Origin: Pseudomonadota bacterium | GTDB taxonomy: Bacteria; Pseudomonadota; Alphaproteobacteria; Rhizobiales; Xanthobacteraceae | Length of the DNA stretch: 26,487 nucleotides | NCBI GenBank assembly: GCA_023449855.1 | Contig: JAEXHR010000273.1 | Coordinates: forward strand, 1 to 26,487 | Direction of reading: 5' to 3' | Shown: piece after piece, positions 15,164-24,496 of the stretch | How positions within the stretch are numbered: the first letter of the stretch is position 1 | Layout of the letters: each line of letters opens with the position of its first letter | Notes under the pieces: generated by a model | What the model was told of the DNA's origin: nothing | Seen by the model: only the letters and a program-made list of their open reading frames with translations | The model's database searches: none | Position numbers and translations under genes: made by a program

Positions 15164-16702
15164 TTATGCCGCGCTGCGCACCTCGTCGGTCAATGCACGA
15201 TAGGACAGCGCCTCGGCCAGATGCAGCCGTCCGATCTTCTCTGCACCGTCGAGATCGGCGAGCGTGCGGGCGACGCGCAGTACGCGGTGATAGCCGCGTG
15301 CGCTCAGCCGCATGGTTTCGGCAGCATCCTTCAGCAGAGCGAGGCCCTGCTTGTCGGGCTGTGCCACGGTCTCGAGCACGGAGGCCGGCGCCGATGCATT
15401 GGTATGAGTGCCAGCCAGTCCGGCAGCCGCATATCGTGCTGTCTGCAGGCTGCGCGCCGCGGCAACCCGTACGGCAACCTCTGCGGAGCCTTCCGACGGC
15501 GGCGGCAGGATCAGGTCCGCGGCGGTGACGGCCGGCACTTCGATACGCAGATCGATGCGGTCCATCAGTGGGCCGGAGATCCGCGTTTGATAGTCCGAGG
15601 TGCAGCGGTCGATCCGGCCACGTTTGCAGGCGAAACCGGGCTCGAAGGCATGGCCGCAGCGGCACGGATTCATCGCCGCCACCAGCATGAAGCGCGCCGG
15701 ATAGGTGACGCGATGATTGGCTCGCGATACTGAAACCTCGCCGTTCTCCAGCGGCGCGCGCAGGGAATCCAGCACGCGCGGATCGAATTCGGGCAGTTCG
15801 TCGAGAAACAGCACGCCCTGATGCGCCAGCGAGATTTCGCCTGGCCGCGCCCGCAACCCGCCGCCGGTGAGCGCGGCCATGCTGGCCGAATGATGCGGCG
15901 CGCGGAACGGGCGCTGCGCCGTTAGCGCCCCGTCGCGTATCATGCCGGCAACCGAGGCGATCATCGACACTTCCAGCAATTCGGCCGGCGCCAGCGGGGG
16001 CAGGATCGACGGCAGCCGCGCGGCGAGCATGGATTTGCCGGAGCCGGGGCTTCCCATCATCAACAAGTGATGCCCCCCGGCAGCCGCGATTTCGAGCGCG
16101 CGCTTCGCGCTCTCCTGCCCCTTGATGTCCCGGAGATCGAGCAGGCTGTCCTCGCGGGTTTGCACTTTCGGCTGTGGCCGCGATAGCACCTGCGTTCCCT
16201 TGAAGTGATTGGCGATCTGTATCAGCGATTGCGCGGCGATGATCTGGATGTCCGGGCTCGCCCATGCCGCCTCTGCTCCGCAGGCGGCGGGACAGATCAG
16301 CCCTTCATCGCGGGCATTGGCGCCAATCGCGGTCGGCAGCACGCCTGCCACCGGCGCCAGTGAGCCATCGAGGCCGAGCTCGCCGAGCACGGTGAAACCC
16401 GCGAGCGCATCATGCGGGATCGCGCCGATGGTCGCCATCAGGCCAAGTGCGATGGGCAAATCGTAATGGCTGCCTTCTTTCGGCAGATCGGCCGGCGCCA
16501 GATTGACGATGATCCGCCGTGCCGGCAGCGCGAGCCCGGATGCTGTCAGCGCTGCGCGCACACGTTCGCGTGCTTCCGACACCGCTTTGTCAGGCAGGCC
16601 GACGATGATGAAGTTGGGCAGGCCGGGCACCACTTGAACCTGCACATCCACTGCGCGGGCCTCGATCCCCTCGAATGCGACCGTCGCGACATGCTGCATC
16701 AT
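15164..16702 (-). CDS. YifB/ComM family Mg-chelatase-like AAA+ ATPase
   Basis: The 512-residue product is full length for the YifB/ComM family. An N-terminal Lon-like fold domain (about 1-170) carries VPGLPNFIIVGLPDKAVSEARERVRAAL and LPKEGSHYDLPIALGLM. The AAA+ core has Walker A GSPGSGKS (217-224), Walker B VLFLDEL (297-303), the PFRAPHHSAS motif and SGPLMDRIDL. Cysteines 347, 349, 359 and 367 form a probable zinc site. The C-terminal helical domain (SARGYHRVLRVARTLADLDG) is typical. ComM in Vibrio is a helicase that promotes branch migration during natural transformation. Related proteins occur in many non-competent bacteria, so the role here is inferred only by family. Two tandem ATGs are possible starts. 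Confidence 0.95.
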   Translation of the reverse strand: MMQHVATVAFEGIEARAVDVQVQVVPGLPNFIIVGLPDKAVSEARERVRAALTASGLALPARRIIVNLAPADLPKEGSHYDLPIALGLMATIGAIPHDALAGFTVLGELGLDGSLAPVAGVLPTAIGANARDEGLICPAACGAEAAWASPDIQIIAAQSLIQIANHFKGTQVLSRPQPKVQTREDSLLDLRDIKGQESAKRALEIAAAGGHHLLMMGSPGSGKSMLAARLPSILPPLAPAELLEVSMIASVAGMIRDGALTAQRPFRAPHHSASMAALTGGGLRARPGEISLAHQGVLFLDELPEFDPRVLDSLRAPLENGEVSVSRANHRVTYPARFMLVAAMNPCRCGHAFEPGFACKRGRIDRCTSDYQTRISGPLMDRIDLRIEVPAVTAADLILPPPSEGSAEVAVRVAAARSLQTARYAAAGLAGTHTNASAPASVLETVAQPDKQGLALLKDAAETMRLSARGYHRVLRVARTLADLDGAEKIGRLHLAEALSYRALTDEVRSAA

Positions 16703-16874
16703 GCGACCCCGGATTTATCTATCTAAGGTAGCATCTCCGGAAAACGACGACAAGAACGTTATGCGGCGATGTCGCAGATCGCGCTATTTCACGCCATTGT
16801 GCTTGCAGCAAATCGTAAACCCGGCCATGCGAAGCATGACAAGAATCAAGTGACGACGAGGTCCGAGTCCCTGC

Positions 16875-17909
16875 ATGTCAGATTGCTCGCCCAGCCAACC
16901 GGTTGTTTCCGATGTCGAGCTGATTGCGAGCTTGAAGGCGCAGGTTGCTGCCCAGCAGGCCGAGCTCGAGCGACAGGCCGCAAAACTCGCGCACAGCCAG
17001 AAAATTTTCGACCGCTCTTCCGCCGCAGCGCGGATCGGCGTCTGGGAATGCGATCTGTCCGATGAATCGCTGGTCTGGACCGACGTCGTCTATGACATTT
17101 TCGATCTGCCACGCGGCGAGACTCCGGATCGCGGTGCGACGCTGAAATGCTATCCGGAAGAATCCGTTCGCGAGCTGCATAAGCGCAGGACAAAGGCCAT
17201 CGAGGATCGCACCGGATTCACGCTCGATGCCGAGATCATCAGCTTCAAGGGTATCCGGCGCTGGATCAGGATCACGGCGACGGTCGAATCCGTCGATGGC
17301 GTCGCCGTCCGCATCTTCGGCATGAAGCAGGACATTACGGAAGAGAAGATTCTCGCCGATCGCACCCGCTATCTCGCTGAATTCGATGTACTGACGGGCC
17401 TTGCCAATCGCGGCCAGTTCCAGTCGCGCCTGTCGCTGATGGATCTGTCGTCACCGCAGCGTGCAAAACCCTTTGGCGTTCTGCTGCTGATCGATCTCGA
17501 CGAATTCAAGCCGGTGAATGACAGCCTCGGCCACGCCGCCGGCGACGAATGTCTGAAACAGGCGGCAGAGCGGATTCGCGATGTCTGCCCCGGTGCCGAG
17601 CTGGTGGCGCGGATCGGCGGCGACGAATTCGCCGTTCTGCTCGGGACCGAAGCCCGGCTAGCGGAAGCCTCCGATGCCGCCCGCGCGATCATCGCTCAGC
17701 TCAACTATCCGATGGAGTATCGCGGGCATCAGTTGAGGATCGGCGCATCGGTGGGGATCGCGCTGGCGGACGACCATACGCCGTCCGCTCAGCTCAATAT
17801 CATGGCGGATGCGGCGCTCTATGCCGCCAAGAAAGCCGGCCGCAATACGTTCCGCATCCACAAGGCGGGCATTTCCGCCCTCACCGCCGGTTCATCGGCA
17901 GTGGCGTAA
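16875..17909 (+). CDS. PAS-GGDEF diguanylate cyclase
   Basis: Diguanylate cyclases make cyclic di-GMP from two GTP. The 344-residue soluble protein begins with a coiled coil (about 12-45), then a PAS domain (about 50-155; ARIGVWECDLSDESLVWTD ... IRRWIRITATV ... GMKQDITEEK). The GGDEF domain starts at DVLTGLANR (171-179). The metal-binding LLIDLDEFKPVND and the intact GGDEF signature (248-252) indicate an active enzyme. The inhibitory I-site RxxD expected just before the signature is replaced by PGAE (239-242), so product feedback at that site is unlikely. No EAL domain is present. It diverges from yifB across a 172-base gap that holds no other gene I can see. Confidence 0.93.
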   Translation: MSDCSPSQPVVSDVELIASLKAQVAAQQAELERQAAKLAHSQKIFDRSSAAARIGVWECDLSDESLVWTDVVYDIFDLPRGETPDRGATLKCYPEESVRELHKRRTKAIEDRTGFTLDAEIISFKGIRRWIRITATVESVDGVAVRIFGMKQDITEEKILADRTRYLAEFDVLTGLANRGQFQSRLSLMDLSSPQRAKPFGVLLLIDLDEFKPVNDSLGHAAGDECLKQAAERIRDVCPGAELVARIGGDEFAVLLGTEARLAEASDAARAIIAQLNYPMEYRGHQLRIGASVGIALADDHTPSAQLNIMADAALYAAKKAGRNTFRIHKAGISALTAGSSAVA

Positions 17910-17998
17910 CGATCGTCCGATCGACCGACGCATGATTGTCGGTTCAGCGATGTCGCGAAAGAGGTCAATTTTAGCAATTGTCCCTGTCGCGGCGCTGA

Positions 17999-18940
17999 TT
18001 ACTTCCGTTTCGCCTCGATCACGTTCCAGATGCGGGCGGCGACATCGGGGCCGCCGAGCTTGGCGATGGCGCGAATGCCCGTGGGCGAGGTGACATTGAT
18101 CTCGGTGAGATTGCCATCGATCACATCGATGCCGACGAACAGCAATCCGCGTTCCCGCAGAGCCGGGCCGACCCGTTCGCAGATTTCACGCTCGCGCGGC
18201 GACAATTCAGTGGATTTCGCGGCGCCGCCGCGCACCATGTTGGAGCGCAGATCGTCTTCCGCGGGAACGCGGTTGACCGCGCCGGCGAATTCGCCGTCCA
18301 CCAGGATGATGCGTTTGTCGCCATGCTTCACTTCGGGAAGGAAGCGCTGGATCACCCATTGCTCCTTGAAGGTTACCGAGAACAGATCGTAGAGCGAGCC
18401 AAAATTCATGTCCTGCGGGAGCACACGAAACACCGCCGCGCCACCATGGCCGTGCAACGGCTTCATCACGACGGCGCCGTGCTCGGCGCGGAAGGCGTTG
18501 ATTTCGTCCTTGTCGCGCGAGATCAGCGTCGGCGGCATCAGGTCGTTGAAGCCCATGACGAAGATCTTTTCCGGCGCGTTGCGCACCGAGGCCGGGTCGT
18601 TCACCACCAGCGTCTTCGGATGGATGCGTTCGAGCAGATGCGTCGAGGTGATGTAAGCGAGATCGAATGGAGGGTCCTGCCGCAGCAGCACCACGTCGAA
18701 GCTCTCCATATTCACGCGTTCGGGTTCACCGAGCGTAAAATAATCGCCCTCGACATCGCGCACCGTCAGGCTTTGCACGGACGCCACGACATCGTTGCCG
18801 CGCAGAGAGAGCTTGTCGGGGGTGTAATAGGAAATGCGGTGGCCGCGCTTCTGCGCCTCGAGCAGCATCGCGAAGGTGGAATCGCCCTTGTGGTTGATGC
18901 GGGCGATGGGGTCCATCTGGACGGCGATGTTCAGGCTCAT
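17999..18940 (-). CDS. gshB: Glutathione synthetase
   Basis: GshB ligates glycine to gamma-glutamylcysteine using ATP, the last step of glutathione synthesis. The 313-residue ATP-grasp enzyme shows the N terminus LNIAVQMDPIARINHKGDSTFAM, LLRQDPPFDLAYI, VVNDPASVRNAPEK and MKPLHGHGGAAVFR. The C-terminal part FVGIDVIDGNLTEINVTSPTGIR is canonical. A GGAACGAT stretch lies before the ATG. It is 36 bases downstream of yraN on the same strand and is probably the last gene of an rsmI-yraN-gshB operon. It is convergent with the diguanylate cyclase; the 89-base gap between them holds only short dyads. Confidence 0.98.
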   Translation of the reverse strand: MSLNIAVQMDPIARINHKGDSTFAMLLEAQKRGHRISYYTPDKLSLRGNDVVASVQSLTVRDVEGDYFTLGEPERVNMESFDVVLLRQDPPFDLAYITSTHLLERIHPKTLVVNDPASVRNAPEKIFVMGFNDLMPPTLISRDKDEINAFRAEHGAVVMKPLHGHGGAAVFRVLPQDMNFGSLYDLFSVTFKEQWVIQRFLPEVKHGDKRIILVDGEFAGAVNRVPAEDDLRSNMVRGGAAKSTELSPREREICERVGPALRERGLLFVGIDVIDGNLTEINVTSPTGIRAIAKLGGPDVAARIWNVIEAKRK

Positions 18941-18976
18941 GGGATCGTTCCGGACTTGAGGCAGAAGGACAGGGCG

Positions 18977-19379
18977 TCAGCAGGCGGCGTCGAATGCCGC
19001 TAACAGATGGCGTGGCAGATGCTTCGGCGCAATCAGGATCACGTCGAAACGCATGTCGAAATCGGCATGTTCGGGATGCGCCACCAGCCAGCCTTGCGCG
19101 GCATTGCTGATGCGCACCTGTTGCTGCGGGGTGACGGCATAGGCGGCTTCGTCGAGCGTGTCGCGGGCCTTGACCTCGACAAAGGCAATCAGATTTCGTT
19201 TGCGGGCGACGATGTCGATTTCGCCATGCGGGGTGCGAAAGCGCCGGGCGAGGATGCGATAGCCCTTGGCCAGCAGCATTGCTGCGGCGCGGCTTTCGGC
19301 GGAAAGGCCGGTGGCAAAGGCGGCGACGCGCTGCGGCGAGGGCGCCTTGCTCCGACCTGGCGTCGAGAGCTCCCGCGGC

Positions 19380-19387
<8 letters not shown>
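18977..19387 (-). CDS. YraN family (UPF0102) nuclease-fold protein
   Basis: From the ATG at 19387 the product has 136 residues. The core (about 24-125) is of the UPF0102/YraN type, with a restriction-endonuclease-like fold. The acidic/Lys signature Glu56, Asp58, Glu71, Lys73 (GEIDIVARKRNLIAFVEVKAR) is intact, so nuclease activity is plausible but unproven. The open frame runs further upstream, into rsmI. I chose 19387 because it gives an 8-base overlap with the rsmI stop and the usual family length. It has a short basic N-terminal extension. The rsmI-yraN neighbourhood is conserved across proteobacteria. Confidence 0.92.
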
Positions 19388-20306
<919 letters not shown>

Positions 20307-20505
20307 GGAGGCAATCTAGAGGGAAATGGAGCAGAGAGGCACAGCCGTTTTCAGCGTTGTTCCCCGTTACCGGAACGCCACCAGGCGCCGTGGCCAAATA
20401 TAAACCTTTTGTTTCGGTTAACTAATCCCGAACAGTATGTCTGAATCCAGCCTCCCGTTATAGACTGGGAGTGCGCCGGTTCGCCGGCCGAGAAGAAGAG
20501 AAGCG

Positions 20506-21726
20506 ATGGCCGATCCGTTCGATCCGAAATCAGCAATCCCGGGGGCGACCCGGCGAGCGGCTCTGGGCATCCTGCTGGGAGCGCCCTTGTTGTCGGCCTG
20601 TTCGGGCATCCAGCAGACCCTGACCAATAATTACAGCACCAATAGCCCCGGCGAACCGCCGCCGACAGCTCCCGCCGGCCCGGCTCAGCAGCCGCAGGCA
20701 ATCGGTGCCGGTGGCGTCAAGGTCGGGCTCATTCTGCCGCAATCTGCCTCGGGCAATGCCGGCCTCGCCGCGCAGTCGATGAAAAATGCGGCCGAGATGG
20801 CCTATGCCGAATTCCAGAACCCGAACATCCAGCTGCTGGTGAAGGACGATGCCGGCAACGCCGCGGGCGCTCAGCAGGCGGCGCAACAGGCGCTCAACGA
20901 AGGCGCCGAGATCATTCTCGGGCCGCTCTTTGCCGTATCGGTGCCGGCCGTGGCGCAGCTCACGCGTGCGCGCAACATTCCGGTGATCGCGTTCTCGACC
21001 GATTCGAGCGTAGCGGGGCGCGGTGTTTATCTGCTCAGCTTCCTGCCTGAATCCGACGTCAACCGCATCGTCGATTACGCCTACAGCACCGGCAAGCGTT
21101 CCTTCGCGGCGTTTCTGCCGCAAAATGCCTATGGGAATGTCGTTGAAGTCGCCTTCAAGCAGGCGGTGGCGCGCAAGGGCGGCCGGGTCGTGGCTTTCGA
21201 ACGTTACGGCGCCGATCGATCGACTGCCGCGAAAAATATTGCGGCCCAGCTCACCGGCGCGGATGCTCTGCTGCTCGCCGACGATGGCGAAGCCGTGGTG
21301 GCGACGGCGGATGCGCTGACGACCGCCGGCGCCAATCTTCGCAATGTTCAGTTGCTCGGTACAGGGTTGTGGGACAATCCGCGTGTGTTCGGCAGTGCGT
21401 CGATGCAGGGCGGTCTCTTTGCAGCGCCCGATCCAGCAGGGTTTCGTGCTTTCTCGGGCCGCTATCGCACCAAATATGGCAATGACCCCGTACGCACTGC
21501 GACGCTCGCCTATGATGCGGTGGCGCTGGTGGCAGCGCTCGCGCGGACGCAGGGCGGCCAGCGTTTCTCGGCGGACGTGCTCACCAATCAATCCGGCTTT
21601 GCCGGCATCGACGGCCTGTTCCGCTTCCGCAGCGACGGCGGCAACGATCGCGGTCTCGCAGTGATGAAGGTGGCCTCGGGCGGCGGCCAGCCGGTGGCCG
21701 GTTCGCCCAAGAGTTTCGGGACGTAG
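20506..21726 (+). CDS. LpoA-like / type I periplasmic-binding-fold lipoprotein
   Basis: The 406-residue product is a predicted lipoprotein. A hydrophobic signal ends in the lipobox Leu29-Ser30-Ala31-Cys32, and the preceding ATRRAALG carries a twin arginine, so Tat export is possible. A Pro/Ala-rich linker (about 45-68) leads to a periplasmic-binding (amino-acid ABC receptor) fold: KVGLILPQSASGNAGLAAQSMKNAAEMAYAEF, GAEIILGPLFAVSVPAVAQ, RSFAAFLPQNAYG and GTGLWDNPRVF. It corresponds to the C-terminal half of LpoA, the outer-membrane activator of PBP1a in gammaproteobacteria; the N-terminal TPR half is missing. The divergent rsmI and the nearby yraN mirror the E. coli lpoA locus. No permease genes are adjacent, which argues against a transport role. 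An AGAAGAGAAG site precedes the ATG. Confidence 0.88.
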   Translation: MADPFDPKSAIPGATRRAALGILLGAPLLSACSGIQQTLTNNYSTNSPGEPPPTAPAGPAQQPQAIGAGGVKVGLILPQSASGNAGLAAQSMKNAAEMAYAEFQNPNIQLLVKDDAGNAAGAQQAAQQALNEGAEIILGPLFAVSVPAVAQLTRARNIPVIAFSTDSSVAGRGVYLLSFLPESDVNRIVDYAYSTGKRSFAAFLPQNAYGNVVEVAFKQAVARKGGRVVAFERYGADRSTAAKNIAAQLTGADALLLADDGEAVVATADALTTAGANLRNVQLLGTGLWDNPRVFGSASMQGGLFAAPDPAGFRAFSGRYRTKYGNDPVRTATLAYDAVALVAALARTQGGQRFSADVLTNQSGFAGIDGLFRFRSDGGNDRGLAVMKVASGGGQPVAGSPKSFGT

Positions 21727-21731
21727 CTTGA

Positions 21732-21838
21732 CTGTAGGATGGGTAGAGTGGAGGCGCTTGCGCCGGAACGAAACCCATCGGCGGAGCCTGCCGCAATGAC
21801 GGAATGATGGGTTTCGCTGCGCTCTACCCATCCTACAG
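21732..21838. repeat. REP/BIME-like palindromic element, family C copy 2
   Basis: CTGTAGGATGGGTAGAG and CTCTACCCATCCTACAG form the inverted ends. The reverse complement aligns along nearly all of the copy at 6116-6227, including the centre (GGCTC.GCCGATGGGTT) and the long arm (GCGCCTCC), so the two copies are in opposite orientation. It lies in the convergent gap between the LpoA-like gene and hemW and may terminate both. Confidence 0.92.
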
Positions 21839-21873
21839 CTTCACGCGGCCTACCTACAGCTTCACGCGGCCTA
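21832..21873. repeat. 21-base direct tandem duplication at the hemW 3' end
   Basis: A 21-base unit starting CCTACAGCTTCACGCGG is present twice head to tail (21832-21852 and 21853-21873) with no mismatch. The first copy begins inside the end of the family C repeat. The second copy ends with the hemW stop codon (CTA, 21871-21873, TAG on the minus strand). Confidence 0.95.
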
Positions 21874-23028
21874 CGCCGCCAGATCAGCCACCACAGCATC
21901 GAGCACCGGGAACCCCTCCTGCGTCACGCGCAGGCGGCCGTTCTCGATGACGATGGCGCCTTCCTCACACAGGTTCTGGACGCGAACAGGATCGAACGGG
22001 CGACCGGACAGCGCTTCATAACGCGCGGGATCGATGCCCTCGACCAGACGCAGCCCCATCAGCAGATATTCGTCCGCGCGTTCTTCGCTGTTGAGCTTTT
22101 CATCGAGCGTGACGCCATGGCCATTGGCCTCGACACGCATCAGCCACGTCTCGGGGCGCTTCTCGGTCGATGTCGCATGGCGGATGCCATCAATATCGAT
22201 ACGGCCATGCGCGCCGGGGCCAATGCCGGCATATTCCTGGCCGCGCCAGTAGACGAGATTGTGTTTGCACTCGGCGCCGGGCCGCGCGTGATTGGAGATC
22301 TCGTACGTGGGCAGGCCGTGCTGCGCACAAACGTCCTGCGTCACGTCATAGAGAATGCGAGACAGACCTTCTTCCGGCGTCTTCAATTTGCCGGCGGCGT
22401 GAAGTCCGAAGAATGGCGTGCCTTCCTCGATGGTCAGTTGATACAGCGACAAATGTTCGGCTGCCTCGGAGATCGCGAGCTTCAGTTCGCTCGTCCACAT
22501 CTCCGGCGTCTGGTCGGGCCGCGCATAGATGAGATCGAAAGAGTAGCGATCGAAAGCGCTGCGTGCGATCGCCACAGCATCGAGCGCTTCGCGTGCCGAA
22601 TGCAAACGCCCCAGCGATTTCAGCGAGGCATCGTCAAGCGCCTGCACGCCGAGCGAGACGCGATTGACGCCAGCAGCGCGATAGCCGTGAAAGCGTGTTG
22701 CATCCACGGATGTTGGATTCGCTTCCATCGAGACTTCGACGGCAGCATCCACGTTCCAGTATTTTGCAATCGAATCGAGGATCGAACCGACGGTTTGCGG
22801 CTTCATCAGCGATGGCGTGCCGCCACCGAGAAAGATCGATGTCACCGTACGATTCGGAATGCGCGCTGCGGTGGTTTCGATCTCGCGCGCAAAGGCGCGG
22901 GCGAAGCGCTCTTCATCGATCTGCTGATGCCGCACATGGCTGTTGAAGTCGCAATACGGACACTTCGACAGGCAGAACGGCCAGTGCACATAAACGCCGA
23001 AGGCGTCGCTATGCGCAGGGTTACTCAA
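21871..23028 (-). CDS. hemW: Radical SAM heme chaperone HemW
   Basis: HemW is a radical SAM family protein, formerly called an oxygen-independent coproporphyrinogen oxidase homologue and now known as a heme chaperone. The cluster motif is Cys19-x3-Cys23-x2-Cys26 followed by DF (WPFCLSKCPYCDFNSH). The fourth cysteine typical of true HemN is absent, which favours HemW. GGGTPSLM and NRVSLGVQALDD are also present. The length of 385 residues is usual. The start is TTG at 23028 with GGAGAT seven bases upstream, overlapping the rdgB stop by 8 bases. No later start keeps the FGVYVHWPF segment intact. The stop lies within a tandem duplication. Confidence 0.96.
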   Translation of the reverse strand: MSNPAHSDAFGVYVHWPFCLSKCPYCDFNSHVRHQQIDEERFARAFAREIETTAARIPNRTVTSIFLGGGTPSLMKPQTVGSILDSIAKYWNVDAAVEVSMEANPTSVDATRFHGYRAAGVNRVSLGVQALDDASLKSLGRLHSAREALDAVAIARSAFDRYSFDLIYARPDQTPEMWTSELKLAISEAAEHLSLYQLTIEEGTPFFGLHAAGKLKTPEEGLSRILYDVTQDVCAQHGLPTYEISNHARPGAECKHNLVYWRGQEYAGIGPGAHGRIDIDGIRHATSTEKRPETWLMRVEANGHGVTLDEKLNSEERADEYLLMGLRLVEGIDPARYEALSGRPFDPVRVQNLCEEGAIVIENGRLRVTQEGFPVLDAVVADLAA

Positions 23029-23656
23029 GGCAGATCTCCGCGAGTTTCACGAAGGCCTTCGCGCGATGAGAAAGGCCCTGGCCGAGCGGTGGCAGGCCGT
23101 GTTTTTCCACCGCGGTCATCTCGCCATAGGTGCGCTCATGGCCGTCGGGCAGAAAGGCCGGATCGTAGCCGAAGCCGGCGGTGCCGCGTGGCGGCCAGAC
23201 CAGCGTGCCATGGGCATGGGCCTCGACCTCTTCGAGATGACCGTCGGGCCAGGCCACGCACAATGCCGACACGAAATGCGCCTTGCGCTTGTCCGGCGTC
23301 GCCGCGCCGCGCTCCTGCAGCAGGCGCTCGATGCGTGTCATAGCCGCATTGAAGTCCTTGGATTCGCCGGCCCAGCGCGCCGAATAGATGCCGGGCGCGC
23401 CGTCGAGGGCGTCCACGACGAGGCCGGAATCATCGGCAAAGGCCGGAAGCTGCGCCACGTTGGCGGCAGCGATCGCCTTGATCGCCGCATTGGCCTTGAA
23501 CGTGTCGCCGGTTTCGTCGGGCTCGGTGAGGCCGAGTTCGCCGGCCGAGACCGCCTCGATGCCATAAGGCGCCAGCAGGTCGCGCATCTCGGCGAGCTTG
23601 CCGGGATTATGCGTGGCGATCACGAGCTTGCCGGTGATTCGACGATGTTGAGTCAT
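23021..23656 (-). CDS. rdgB: Non-canonical purine NTP pyrophosphatase RdgB (XTP/dITP)
   Basis: RdgB hydrolyses dITP, XTP and related deaminated purine nucleotides, keeping them out of nucleic acids. The 211-residue HAM1-family protein shows LVIATHNPGKLAEMRDLL (11-28), DETGDTFKANAAIKA, FADDSGLVVDALDGAPGIYSARWAG, GFGYDPAFLP and the C-terminal SHRAKA. The ATG at 23656 lacks a clear ribosome site (the sequence before it is AT-rich). A family A repeat lies between rph and this gene, within what is usually an rph-rdgB-hemW operon. The stop overlaps the hemW start. Confidence 0.97.
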   Translation of the reverse strand: MTQHRRITGKLVIATHNPGKLAEMRDLLAPYGIEAVSAGELGLTEPDETGDTFKANAAIKAIAAANVAQLPAFADDSGLVVDALDGAPGIYSARWAGESKDFNAAMTRIERLLQERGAATPDKRKAHFVSALCVAWPDGHLEEVEAHAHGTLVWPPRGTAGFGYDPAFLPDGHERTYGEMTAVEKHGLPPLGQGLSHRAKAFVKLAEICLE

Positions 23657-23670
23657 GAGAAATGATAATC

Positions 23671-23760
23671 CGTAGCCCGGATGGAACGAAGCGTAATCCG
23701 GGGATGTCGAGATAGCTGAACGCCGGTTCCCGGGTTACGCTGCGCGCCACCCGGGCTACG
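23671..23760. repeat. REP/BIME-like palindromic element, family A copy 2
   Basis: CGTAGCCCGG at the left and CCGGGCTACG at the right are perfect inverted repeats. The left half is a hairpin CCCGGAT...ATCCGGG with tip GAACGAAGCGTA, and the right half is CCCGGGTTACGC...CACCCGGG. The linker resembles, in reverse complement, the linker of the copy at 1-83 (shared CCGGCGTT.CAG). It is placed between rph and rdgB, 10 bases after the rph stop and 14 before the rdgB start. Confidence 0.9.
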
Positions 23761-23770
23761 CGACAGAGCC

Positions 23771-24496
23771 TTACGCCACCGCCATCTTCTGCAGTTCAAC
23801 CAGTCTGCCGACGCCCTGCTGCGCGAGCGCCATCAGCTTCATCAGCTCGTCCTGGGTGAACGGCTCCTTCTCCGCGGTGCCCTGGATCTCGATGATGCGG
23901 CCGTCGCCGGTCATCACGAAATTCGCATCGGTGTCAGCCTCGGAATCCTCAGCATAATCAAGATCGAGCACCGGGGTGCCCTGATAGATGCCGCAGGAGA
24001 TCGCCGCGATATTGGTGCGCAGCACCTTGTCCGCCACGTCCTTCTTGAACATGTTGCGGCTCTTCATCCAGCCGATGCAATCGGCCAGCGCCACCCAGGC
24101 GCCGGTGATCGAGGCCGTGCGGGTGCCGCCATCGGCCTGGATGACGTCGCAATCGATGGTGATCTGGCGCTCGCCGAGCGCTTCGAGATCCACCGCGGCG
24201 CGCAGTGAACGACCGATCAGACGCTGGATCTCGACGGTGCGGCCGCCCTGCTTGCCGGCAGTGGCTTCGCGGCGGGTGCGTTCCAGCGTGGCGCGCGGCA
24301 GCATGCCGTATTCAGCAGTGACCCAGCCGCGGCCCTGACCCTTCAGCCACGGCGGCAGGCGTTCTTCCAGCGTGGCGGTGACCAGCACATGGGTATCGCC
24401 GAACTTCACCATGCAGGAGCCCTCGGCATATTTGACGACGCCGCGTTCCAGCGAGACAGCGCGCAGTTCATCGGGCGCACGACGGCTTGGCCGCAT
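23771..24496 (-). CDS. rph: Ribonuclease PH
   Basis: RNase PH is a phosphorolytic 3' exoribonuclease that trims tRNA precursors and structured RNA ends. From the ATG at 24496 it has 241 residues, the family length. It begins MRPSRRAPDELRAVSLERG and shows GDTHVLVTATLEERLPPWLKGQGRGWVTAEYGMLPRAT and the GGRTVEIQRLIGRSLRA phosphate-site region. DCDVIQADGGTRTASITGA and the acidic DLDYAEDSEADTDANFVMTG are also present. The open frame continues upstream to 24658, but that part lacks family similarity and overlaps hrcA. GGAAGGA lies 8 bases before the chosen ATG. It diverges from hrcA. Confidence 0.97.
   Translation of the reverse strand: MRPSRRAPDELRAVSLERGVVKYAEGSCMVKFGDTHVLVTATLEERLPPWLKGQGRGWVTAEYGMLPRATLERTRREATAGKQGGRTVEIQRLIGRSLRAAVDLEALGERQITIDCDVIQADGGTRTASITGAWVALADCIGWMKSRNMFKKDVADKVLRTNIAAISCGIYQGTPVLDLDYAEDSEADTDANFVMTGDGRIIEIQGTAEKEPFTQDELMKLMALAQQGVGRLVELQKMAVA

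Noticed and set aside
14811..16265. 484-residue minus-strand open frame overlapping yifB and the exported protein gene
   Set aside because: It is a different frame of the same strand; yifB and the small protein carry the real features. Its sequence is Arg/Ala rich with no motifs.
17910..17998. Terminator between the diguanylate cyclase and gshB
   Set aside because: Short dyads (CGATCG...CGATCG and CAATT-TTAGC-AATTG) are present, but none has a GC-rich stem with a T-run, so I could not support an intrinsic terminator.
22117..23343. 408-residue plus-strand open frame across hemW and rdgB
   Set aside because: It is antisense to two genes with intact catalytic motifs; no family resemblance.
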